Positions 54,473 to 61,896 of a DNA stretch of 64,000 bases are shown in pieces. The stretch lies in NCBI GenBank assembly GCA_016188575.1, contig JACPHN010000018.1, forward strand, positions 1 through 64,000. Reading direction: 5' to 3'. The notes beneath the pieces are model-generated. The model searched no databases, was not told the origin of the DNA, and saw nothing but the letters and a program-made list of their open reading frames with translations. A program made the position numbers and the translations under genes. The stretch comes from Candidatus Schekmanbacteria bacterium. Its GTDB lineage: Bacteria; CSSED10-310; JACPHN01. Each line of letters starts with the position of its first letter. Within the stretch, counting starts at the first letter, position 1.

Positions 54473-55024
54473 ATGAATCGCATCCGCTTGCTCATGATTG
54501 GTATTGTGCTCATCACCGGCGCGCCCGCCGCGCTTGCCGAAGATGCCGCAGCACCCAAGGCGGCGCCCCAGGCCGCGCCGCAAGGCCCCGCTGAAAAAGC
54601 CTTCGCCGCGATGAAGACCCTCGTAGGCACCTGGAAGGGCACCGCGGATGGCGACGCCACCCATCCGGCCGAGCTCGTCTACGCGCTGACGGCGGGCGGA
54701 AGCACCGTGATGGAGACGCTGTTTCCCGGTACCGAGCACGCCATGGTAACCATGTACCACATGGACGGCAAGGACCTCGTCCTGACTCACTACTGCGCCG
54801 CGGGCAATCAACCCCGGATGAAACTCGCCGCCGGCGACGGCTCCGGCGAAATGAAGTTTTCCTTTGCCGGCGGATCAAATCTGGACCCGGGCAAGGACAT
54901 GCACATGCACGAGGCTTCGATCCGCATCGTCGACGCGAACAATCTCGAGTCCCGGTGGGTCTCGTTCGAGGCGGGGAAAGAAGCGGGTGCGCACAGTTTC
55001 AAGGTCGCACGGGTGCAGTCGTAG
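54473..55024 (+). CDS. Periplasmic beta-barrel-like protein (DUF1579-like)
   Basis: 183 residues from the ATG at 54473 (GAGGAG nine bases upstream). A signal peptide ends ALAEDA and is followed by an Ala/Pro-rich stretch. The remaining domain (about 42-183) opens with LVGTWKGTADGD and contains MVTMYHMDGKDLVLTHYCAA, a lipocalin/DUF1579-like layout. Function unknown. Confidence 0.7.
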   Translation: MNRIRLLMIGIVLITGAPAALAEDAAAPKAAPQAAPQGPAEKAFAAMKTLVGTWKGTADGDATHPAELVYALTAGGSTVMETLFPGTEHAMVTMYHMDGKDLVLTHYCAAGNQPRMKLAAGDGSGEMKFSFAGGSNLDPGKDMHMHEASIRIVDANNLESRWVSFEAGKEAGAHSFKVARVQS

Positions 55025-55063
55025 GCGTGTCGGCCGGCTGAGCGGGACGCGGCGCGGGCGCGA

Positions 55064-55427
55064 TCAGTCGCGCCCAGAGCCGTGGCGCGCGTACCAGATG
55101 TCCGCGTCAAAGATGCCCTGAGCGTCTCGCAGCAAGTGCACGAAATACAACAGGGTTCCGTCGGCGGTAAGTGCCGGCTCCCCCACCAGACCCTTGATCG
55201 CCAGCTCGGGCGCCGACCAACTGTCATCCCCGACGCGGCGGAATCGGTAGATCGCGATTCCGGTCCAGACGTTGCGGTCCGATGCGAAGTACATCGTATT
55301 GCCATCCGCTCGCATCGACATGGCTACCTCCATGAGCTCCACTCTATGATCCAGGTCACCGCTTCGGGAACCGAGGTGTGCGATGCGAGGTCCTGCCGTG
55401 GAGTATGAGATGATCAGAAATCGAAAA
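55064..55427 (-). pseudogene. C-terminal remnant of a PD40/TolB-type propeller protein
   Basis: The minus frame, open only from about 55427, reads ISYSTAGPRIAHLGSRSGDL, then MRADGNTMYFASDRN and GEPALTADGTLLYFVHLL. These are PD40-type propeller blades (DG..xYFxSxR). There is no start codon near the beginning (first GTG at 55342) and the earlier blades are missing, so this is a truncated copy. Confidence 0.5.
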
Positions 55428-55590
55428 CTTCAGTCTTATGCAGGGCCGCCAGGATACCGACAAGCGGTTCGAGCGCAGGGCGTCTAGTCTACCGTCGATT
55501 GCACTCGGCGCCCGAGGGGATCATCAAGGAAGGGCTTTCGCACCGTACGCGTTCTTGTCGTGCAAATGCCCGTCAATAGGAGACTGGAAC

Positions 55591-56217
55591 ATGACCATCA
55601 AGAGCACATTGCCAACGCTCCTCGCCGCCTGCTCTCTGGCCACGCTCCTGGCGGTCGAGGCCCCGACGGCGCGGGCCCATTGCGACACCATGGACGGCCC
55701 GATCGTGAGCGCGGCCCGTGCGGCACTCGACAGGGCCGACCTGACGCCGGTGTTGCGCTGGGTAAGACGAGACCGGGAACCAGATATCAGCGCTGCGTTC
55801 GCCCTGGCCCTGGCGGTAAGAAAACAGGGCGACAAGGCCCGCGAGCTCGCGGATCGATTCTTTTTTGAGACGCTTGTCCGCGTGCATCGCGAGGGTGAAA
55901 ACGCGCCGTATACGGGCCTACGGCCGGCAGGCAGCGTCGAGCCGGTCATCGCCGCCGCCGACAAGGCGCTGGAAACGGGCTCGGCCGAGGCGCTCGCGGA
56001 GCAAGTTGCGCACGCGGCGCGGGAAGCTGTGCTCATGCGGTACGCGGCGGCACTGGAAAAGAAAAAACACGCCGATGAGAGCATCGCGGCCGGGCGCGAC
56101 TTCGTCGGAGCGTACGTCGGCTACATCCACCTCGTCGAGGCCTTGCACGCGCTGGCCTCAGGAGGCGCCGCTGCACATGAAGAGACACCAGACGCAGCGC
56201 CGCCGCATGCACATTGA
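55591..56217 (+). CDS. Exported DUF6448 family protein
   Basis: 208 residues from the ATG at 55591 (AGGAG eight bases upstream). A signal peptide ends ARA, followed at once by HCDTMDGPIVSAARAAL, the conserved opening of DUF6448. The helical body contains LRWVRRDREPDISAAFALAL and ends in a His-rich tail (APPHAH). The His/Cys at the mature N-terminus and the tail suggest metal binding (inference). Function unknown. Confidence 0.75.
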   Translation: MTIKSTLPTLLAACSLATLLAVEAPTARAHCDTMDGPIVSAARAALDRADLTPVLRWVRRDREPDISAAFALALAVRKQGDKARELADRFFFETLVRVHREGENAPYTGLRPAGSVEPVIAAADKALETGSAEALAEQVAHAAREAVLMRYAAALEKKKHADESIAAGRDFVGAYVGYIHLVEALHALASGGAAAHEETPDAAPPHAH

Positions 56218-56315
56218 ATCGCGATACGGCCGGATTTCCCGGCGCGCCGCCTCCCCGCCAGGGTGAGGGCGTAGAGAGTACCGCGGCGGTGTCCTACCAC
56301 GGGAGGAAATAGACC

Positions 56316-56753
56316 ATGAAACCGCTAACCTTTGACGCGATTTCGGACGGAGACCGGTTGCCCGAGGTGGTCCGGACGGTAGATCAGGAGACCTTCTGGA
56401 AATTCGCCGCCGCGTCCTTTGACTACAACCCCGTTCACTGTGACCCGGAGTGGGTCAAGACCGCGCGCCCCTTCACGCTGACCACCACCGTTGGGCACGG
56501 CATGATGACCGGCGCCTTCATGTCGTCGGTGGTGACGCAGTGGATGTTGCCCACCGTCCTGAAGATCCGCAAGGCGTCCGTCAAATTCACGTTCCCGGTA
56601 CTGCCGGGATGGACGATCACCTCGCGCGGTCTCGTCGCCGAGAAGCACGTCCTCGCGCCCGGTAAGAACTTCGTCGTGATCACGGTCAAGGCAGAAAACC
56701 AGGACGGGATGGTGGTCGGCCTCGCGGAGTACGAAGTCGAGTTTCCGGATTGA
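56316..56753 (+). CDS. MaoC-like hotdog dehydratase
   Basis: 145 residues, one hotdog domain. FDYNPVHCDPEWVK (about 35-48) holds the Asp/His pair of R-specific enoyl-CoA hydratases (MaoC). GHGMMTGAF is the following helix. Strong GGAGG ribosome site. It forms an operon with the next hotdog gene and probably acts with it as a two-subunit 3-hydroxyacyl dehydratase. Confidence 0.85.
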   Translation: MKPLTFDAISDGDRLPEVVRTVDQETFWKFAAASFDYNPVHCDPEWVKTARPFTLTTTVGHGMMTGAFMSSVVTQWMLPTVLKIRKASVKFTFPVLPGWTITSRGLVAEKHVLAPGKNFVVITVKAENQDGMVVGLAEYEVEFPD

Positions 56754-56787
56754 CCGGAGAGCCATGGGCGCGGCCCAGGAGGCAATC

Positions 56788-57366
56788 ATGGATGAGCAGC
56801 AGGTGCGGAAGTACTTTCGCACCGAAAAACAGCTCCAGTTTCGCACTGATTTCTTCGACGCCGCTGAAGACTACGAGGTTTGGGAAGAAATCGACTTTGC
56901 GAACGTCCAGGAAATCGAGGGCGAGAACACGTTTGAGATCAAGGAAGAGGACGTGCTGTTCTTCGCGGAGGCGGCACTGGACACCAATCCGCTGGTGCGC
57001 GATCCAGAGGTAGCACGGCGCTCGACGTACGGGGAGCTCTTCGTCCATCCGGTCTTCATCACGTCGATCATCTTCTGGTGCGTCGGCGAAAAGGGACGGG
57101 GCAACTGGATTCGGACACCGGGTGCGCGAAACCCGGGGCAGTCGTGCGTCATTCACGAGTACTTGCGCATCGGCGAGACCATCCATATCAAGATGAAGCC
57201 GCACGATCGGTTCATCAAGCGCGGAAAGTACCATTTACAGTACAAGGTCGACCTCTACAATCAACACGATGTCCTGAAGGTCGAGACGATAACCACGCTG
57301 ATCTTGCCCAAAGATCGGGAGGGGATACGGAGATTTCTGGCGGGCGAGCGCGGTGTCGACGACTAG
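56788..57366 (+). CDS. MaoC-family hotdog protein (FAS1-like dehydratase N-terminal type)
   Basis: 192 residues from the ATG at 56788 (AGGAGG six bases upstream). The domain lacks the D-x-N-x-x-H active-site set of its neighbour and has DTNPLVRDPEVARRSTYGEL instead. It looks like the structural partner in a heterodimeric dehydratase (compare HadA/HadB). The final strand region is HLQYKVDLYNQHDVLKVE. Confidence 0.8.
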   Translation: MDEQQVRKYFRTEKQLQFRTDFFDAAEDYEVWEEIDFANVQEIEGENTFEIKEEDVLFFAEAALDTNPLVRDPEVARRSTYGELFVHPVFITSIIFWCVGEKGRGNWIRTPGARNPGQSCVIHEYLRIGETIHIKMKPHDRFIKRGKYHLQYKVDLYNQHDVLKVETITTLILPKDREGIRRFLAGERGVDD

Positions 57367-57375
57367 GACATGGCA

Positions 57376-57418
57376 TCTGTTCCCCTCCCGCCGCAAGCGG
57401 GGGGAGGGGGTGAACAGA
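57376..57418. repeat. Intergenic palindromic repeat, copy E, likely bidirectional terminator
   Basis: A long stem-loop pairs TCTGTTC with GAACAGA and CCCTCCC with GGGAGGG around CCGCAAGCGG. It lies in the 82-base space between two convergent gene ends. The core resembles the palindrome of repeat copy A. Confidence 0.65.
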
Positions 57419-57448
57419 CACTTGGGGGCGGGCGGTCGCGGCGTTACG

Positions 57449-57982
57449 TCACAGTACGGCGAAGCCGTTGAAGTAGTCGGTGTGCAGATCGGTATCCGAG
57501 GCTGTAGTCCGCAGAGCGACACGATACACGCGGTCGCCTACACAGAACACGCGATGAATGGTCTTGCTGCGGTCTGGAAAGACGATCTGCGCTTCCTGTC
57601 CTTTCAGGTTCCCCGCAGTGACATCCGCCCCCTTGACCACCTCCCCGCCGGAATAGCCTTCCTTGCCGAGCTCTCCCCAAACGTTGATGCCGGTCGACTT
57701 GGTGAGCGCGCCGGCACCGACCGGCAGATCGGTTACGGCGACCTCGTAGGAGACCTGTGAAAAGAAGCTCGACCAGGCATAGGTGGCGCGTGTACCGACG
57801 CCTGCCGGGGTTTCGACCACATCGATTTCCTTTGAGGGCTCCCCGGGAAAGTTCGCGGCGAAGCCTCCGTCACGGATCTCATGCCGATCCATGCCCCCGC
57901 ACGCGAGCAAGAAAACGCCCACAAGGGCGGCGGCGAGCAACCGCCGCCCACCGAGGAGGCAGTCCGTCGTCCGTTCACTCAT
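57449..57982 (-). CDS. Outer-membrane or periplasmic lipoprotein of unknown function
   Basis: 177 residues. The lipobox is VFLLACGG (cysteine about 28). The mature part is a single alpha/beta domain (FAANFPGEPSKEIDVVETPA...DRVYRVALRT) seen in uncharacterised lipoproteins. Perfect GGAGG seven bases before the ATG. Confidence 0.75.
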   Translation of the reverse strand: MSERTTDCLLGGRRLLAAALVGVFLLACGGMDRHEIRDGGFAANFPGEPSKEIDVVETPAGVGTRATYAWSSFFSQVSYEVAVTDLPVGAGALTKSTGINVWGELGKEGYSGGEVVKGADVTAGNLKGQEAQIVFPDRSKTIHRVFCVGDRVYRVALRTTASDTDLHTDYFNGFAVL

Positions 57983-58072
57983 TTGTTACCTCCGTAAAAC
58001 AGGTCAGAAGCTCTGGGCCGGCCCGGTGGAGAGTGGAGTGCTCTCGCATCAGGCGCGGCTGACACGAAACAG

Positions 58073-59323
58073 TCACGCTGGGAGCTTGGCCAGGATCGCC
58101 TGAGCCAGGCGATGGGCCACTTCGTCGAGAAGCGACGCCGCGTTTCCGCGTGCCTTGACCGCGACCTCGCCGATATTCTCACCGTCCACCTGCAGCTCGA
58201 GCTCCGCCTCCAGAGTAGCTTGACCGCGCTTGATCTCGAGCTCCTCGAGCTCTCCCTGCAAGAGCAGGATGCCGGGGCCGCTCCTCCATTCCGCGGTTAC
58301 CTCGGTTACGCGCTCCTTCCCCAGCGCGGCAAGCGCCGCCCGCAGCGAGCTGGACAAGGACTGCGCGGCGTTTTGAAGCTCGTCGTCGGCCTCCAGGGTG
58401 ACTCCCGCGACGACCTCGCAGGCGGGAATGCTGCCGTCGAGCTCCCACGCGAGCTCGACGTTGGCAGCAGCGGGAGCGGGCGCCGCCGCCGCCGCGGGCG
58501 GTGCAGCGGGCGCTGGTGGCGCCGCCGCGGCAGGAGGCGCGGGAGCCGCGGGTGGTGCAGAGGGTGCTGGTGGCGCCGCTGCGGCAGTGGCGCGGGTGGC
58601 CTCTCTTGCCGGCGACGCGGGGCCGGCGATGGCCCCCGCGGGGGCTATTGGCGCCGCGGCCGCCGGGGCAACAGCGGGCAGCGGGGCCGGCGACACCGGG
58701 GCGGCAGGTGCCACCGGAGCGGCTGGCGCGCGCGCTACCGCCGGCCGCGGTGATATCGGTAGCGCAGCCGCGGCAACCCCCGGCGCATCCGGCGGCAGCC
58801 TCTTGCGCGCCGCCAGTGCCTCGGCCAGAGCCACCGCGACCATTTCCACGAGCTCATCGCGCTTCGTGTTGGCAACGAAATGCTCCCACGGGGACGCATC
58901 GACCTTCACGGTCGCCACTTCGCCGCCGGCTCCAGCGGTTAGCTCAAAACGAACATTGAGCGCGTTGGTGCCATTGGTGCCCATGAGACCAACCTGGTAG
59001 CCGCGGCTGTAGCCGCGAATCTTGCCCGAAACGAGCAGCGCGTCGGAGTCCTTTGCGGGCACGCCATCGATCGCTTGAAATAGCTTCGGATATTTCGTCT
59101 GCACGGCCTCGCGAACCGCGGCAGCGATCTGCTGATTGAGGTCGCCGGTGCCGAACTTCGCCTTCAAGTCGAGAACGTGCAGCGTCGCGAATCCGGAGAG
59201 ATCCTCCAAGCCTTCCCAGTCGACCTCTGCCCCTTCGGCGGCAACCGGGGACGGTGCAAGCAGCGCCGCGGCGAGAAAAGCTCCAACCAGGAATGCCGAA
59301 TAGTGCCGACGAGACGGTGGCAT
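58073..59323 (-). CDS. Exported protein with Ala/Pro linker, two unknown domains
   Basis: 416 residues from the ATG at 59323 (AGGAG nine bases upstream). Signal peptide about 1-28. Domain 1 (about 30-175) contains VSGKIRGYSRGYQVGLMGTN and looks like a DUF4410/lipoprotein-type beta domain that may bind an outer-membrane partner. About 185-290 is an almost pure Ala/Pro linker. Domain 2 (about 292-416, AWELDGSIPACEVVAGVTLE...LLLQGELEELEI) has weaker similarity to domain 1. Function unknown. Confidence 0.7.
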   Translation of the reverse strand: MPPSRRHYSAFLVGAFLAAALLAPSPVAAEGAEVDWEGLEDLSGFATLHVLDLKAKFGTGDLNQQIAAAVREAVQTKYPKLFQAIDGVPAKDSDALLVSGKIRGYSRGYQVGLMGTNGTNALNVRFELTAGAGGEVATVKVDASPWEHFVANTKRDELVEMVAVALAEALAARKRLPPDAPGVAAAALPISPRPAVARAPAAPVAPAAPVSPAPLPAVAPAAAAPIAPAGAIAGPASPAREATRATAAAAPPAPSAPPAAPAPPAAAAPPAPAAPPAAAAAPAPAAANVELAWELDGSIPACEVVAGVTLEADDELQNAAQSLSSSLRAALAALGKERVTEVTAEWRSGPGILLLQGELEELEIKRGQATLEAELELQVDGENIGEVAVKARGNAASLLDEVAHRLAQAILAKLPA

Positions 59324-59371
59324 CGTTCGCTTCTCCTTCGCCTTGAGGTGAGCCATTCTCCTGGCCGGACT

Positions 59372-60415
59372 CTAGCTCTGCCGAACCAGGTGATGCAAGG
59401 TCACAGCGCCTGAGGCGACCAACGGGGCAAGGTCGGCGAGAAACCTCCGCGCGTCGACTGGATAGCCTGCCGTGGGCCGCGGAGGCGGGGCGCCACACGC
59501 CACGGCGAGCCGTCGGCAATGCGTATTGAGCATGAGCATGAACACTTCGCGGATGTACTTGGCGAGCGCCGACGCCAGGGCCGGCGCGGGGTGTCGGTCC
59601 TCGACGTCGACCGCAAACGTGAGAAACAGCTCGGGGCGTCCGTCGGTCGAGAGCACGGCGTAGCGGCACAAGCCCGGTTCGCCTGGCGGCCGCGCCATGA
59701 GCATCCCCGTCGGCAAGAAAACGGGGTAGTTGCGCATACCGCCGACTGCTCCGCAAAGCACCTCGACTACCTGTGCTTCCCGCCGGTGGACTGCAGCCAG
59801 GGCAGTGCCGAGGCGATACATGGCCGTCACGTCGAGTTTCGCCTTGCCCCCCACACGGGCGCAACAAGCGTTGAATCGCGCTGGATGATAGACCTCCGCG
59901 GCGGTCGCGACATGCGCGCCGCCGCACTCCGCAAGCGCCTGCCCTAGCCCGCAAACCAAGCGCATCGGCAATTCGCGGCACAGCGGCAGCGGTGGATCCT
60001 CTGCCCCATAGACGGCGGGGATCGCCGGTTCGGCGCTACCGCCTCCCAGATGCCTCAGAAGAGCCCCGAACGTCGCCGGCAGGTCGCCCGTAGCCGCGCG
60101 ATGGAGCGCGAGCGCCGTGGTCTCTAGCACCGCGAAGTCGGCCGCGGGATAGCCGTCCGGGAGCGTGCCGGGCGTGGGCCACCCGAGCTCCAGCCGCCGC
60201 GACCTTCGGGACGTGGAGTACAGCCGCTTGCTGTCGCCGACCGGGAGCTTTTCCGGGTAGTCGCGGGGGTCGCGCGAAAACCACCGCGGACAGAGCTCGA
60301 AAAGCGAGCGCTCGGAGGGGATTGAAAGACGACAGGCGGCAACGACAAAGGGGCCGAGCGTGGGGCCATACCCGACCTCGTCAACACCGACGACATCGCT
60401 GGCGAATGCAGTCAC
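59372..60415 (-). CDS. Divergent RNase HII-like protein
   Basis: 347 residues. GVDEVGYGPTLGPFVVAA (10-27) matches the RNase HII motif G-I-D-E-A-G-R-G-P with Asp-12 and Glu-13. DSKRLY (61-66) matches DSK. The end has VEDRHPAPALASALAKYIRE (about 271), comparable with the SILAKVxRD segment, and GYPVDARRFLADL (about 318). RNase HII is about 200 residues; here about 150 extra residues lie between the DSK motif and the second half. It may be a structure-specific nuclease rather than a housekeeping RNase HII. It overlaps the upstream propeller gene by four bases. Confidence 0.7.
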   Translation of the reverse strand: MTAFASDVVGVDEVGYGPTLGPFVVAACRLSIPSERSLFELCPRWFSRDPRDYPEKLPVGDSKRLYSTSRRSRRLELGWPTPGTLPDGYPAADFAVLETTALALHRAATGDLPATFGALLRHLGGGSAEPAIPAVYGAEDPPLPLCRELPMRLVCGLGQALAECGGAHVATAAEVYHPARFNACCARVGGKAKLDVTAMYRLGTALAAVHRREAQVVEVLCGAVGGMRNYPVFLPTGMLMARPPGEPGLCRYAVLSTDGRPELFLTFAVDVEDRHPAPALASALAKYIREVFMLMLNTHCRRLAVACGAPPPRPTAGYPVDARRFLADLAPLVASGAVTLHHLVRQS

Positions 60416-61752
60416 GGCGACGCGAACCCCCTGGCAAGCTCCCGCGGCGGCGCGGCCGGCCGCGCACCGTCGCTCGGCGCTGTGCGCGCGAAGAAGATGT
60501 CGTAGTCTCCGCTCCGCCCATCCGTCCAGGCGGCATACACGCTCCCAGAATCATCGATGGCGAGCGCCGGGGTGCCGGCGACGGTCCCTACCGCGGTGAC
60601 GTCGTTGAGTCTGCGGGGGGCGGCGAAGCTCGCGCCGCCATCGGCGCTCGTGCGCACCCAGACCGAAGTTCCCGAGTCGTCGCGCCAGGCCAGGCCGAGC
60701 CAGTCGGACCCCGAAGCGGCCGCCAACACCGGATAGACGGCGTAGTCGCCAGCGGCGGACACGACGATACGCGGCCCGAAGGTGTCCCCGCCATCGCTGC
60801 TGTGGCGAGCTGCGACGCCTCCGGTCTCGCCCCACGCAAGCGCTGCGTGGCCGCTCTGGCTGACCGCGACAGCGGGCGCGCCCGCGCTGCCGCGGCTCAG
60901 CGCCGGCTCACCCAACCTTCCCCCGGCGCGAAACGTGCGCCCGCTATCGATGCTGCGCGCGGTTCCGATCTCCCACGGACCGCCGTTCGACCGCTGCCAC
61001 CACGCCGCGAGCACCAGCCCGGTGCTACTGGCCGCTACCGCGGGAAGGTAGCGCGCGGTCCCGGCGCCGAACGCTCCGGGGAGAGCTTCGCCCCCACCGA
61101 GTTGGGCGCCGCCGCCGGAGCTGCGGGCATGGCGAATGTCGACGCGGCCCAGGCGATGATCTTGCCACAGCAACACGACCTCGCCGTCCGCTCCGCAGGC
61201 GGCGCGCGGATTCGCCTGAGACGCCAGCACGCCCGGCGCGGGGGGATCGACCGGAGTCGCGGAGGTGAACCCGGGAGAGCCTCCCCCCGTGAGACGGCAG
61301 GTCAGCAGAAACGATGGCGCAGCAACTCCGGCATCGGTCTCATGCCAGGCGATGAGCAGCTCGCCCCGTCGCGTCGGCTGGACCGCCGGGGGCACCGCGT
61401 CGGCATTCGCCCCCACCGCCGGCAGCGCTGTGCTCGGCGAAAATGTCTCCCCGGCGTCGGCCGAGAGCGCCGCACGGACGTGACCTCGGCCGTCTCGGAA
61501 GTCGGTCCACGCTACCACGATAGTGCCCTCGCTCGTGACGCCAAGCGCGGGACCGAGCTGCGCGGTGCCATCAGCGCCCGCGTCGTCGATCCGATGCGGC
61601 GCGACCGCAGCCGCAGGTGGCCCGTCAGCATCACCCGCCGCCGCCGCTCCGCCGCCTACGGCCGCCACCGTCGCCAACAGCATCAGGCCACACACCGTGA
61701 CAGTGGCTTGTAGGGTCGCGCAGCACCGGTCCATCCCTCGTGCCGACTCCAT
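60412..61752 (-). CDS. Exported sialidase-like (Asp-box) propeller protein
   Basis: 446 residues from the ATG at 61752 (GGAGG nine bases upstream). Signal peptide about 8-38, then a six-bladed-type propeller with Asp-boxes (SADAGETF, SIDSGRTF, SSDGGDTF, SADGGASF, each preceded by a variable strand) and repeats of AWTDFRDGRG/AWTDGRSGDY. No catalytic Arg triad was placed. Its stop overlaps the RNase HII-like start. Confidence 0.75.
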   Translation of the reverse strand: MESARGMDRCCATLQATVTVCGLMLLATVAAVGGGAAAAGDADGPPAAAVAPHRIDDAGADGTAQLGPALGVTSEGTIVVAWTDFRDGRGHVRAALSADAGETFSPSTALPAVGANADAVPPAVQPTRRGELLIAWHETDAGVAAPSFLLTCRLTGGGSPGFTSATPVDPPAPGVLASQANPRAACGADGEVVLLWQDHRLGRVDIRHARSSGGGAQLGGGEALPGAFGAGTARYLPAVAASSTGLVLAAWWQRSNGGPWEIGTARSIDSGRTFRAGGRLGEPALSRGSAGAPAVAVSQSGHAALAWGETGGVAARHSSDGGDTFGPRIVVSAAGDYAVYPVLAAASGSDWLGLAWRDDSGTSVWVRTSADGGASFAAPRRLNDVTAVGTVAGTPALAIDDSGSVYAAWTDGRSGDYDIFFARTAPSDGARPAAPPRELARGFASP

Positions 61753-61778
61753 GGTGCTCATCCTCCTCCGCCCTCGTG

Positions 61779-61807
61779 TCGATACACGATTTGCCAAGCT
61801 TGATCAA
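61779..61807 (-). promoter_or_regulatory. Candidate promoter of the propeller/RNase HII-like operon
   Basis: Minus strand TTGATC, 17-base spacer, TATCGA (two mismatches in each box), starting transcription about 20 bases before the ATG at 61752. Confidence 0.3.
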
Positions 61808-61896
61808 GTGGCACGATGCAACTACCGTCTAGGTATGGTGGCCGGAGAATCGCCACCCTCCATTTCCTTCGCGCGGCCGCATTGGCCCGCCGTTCG

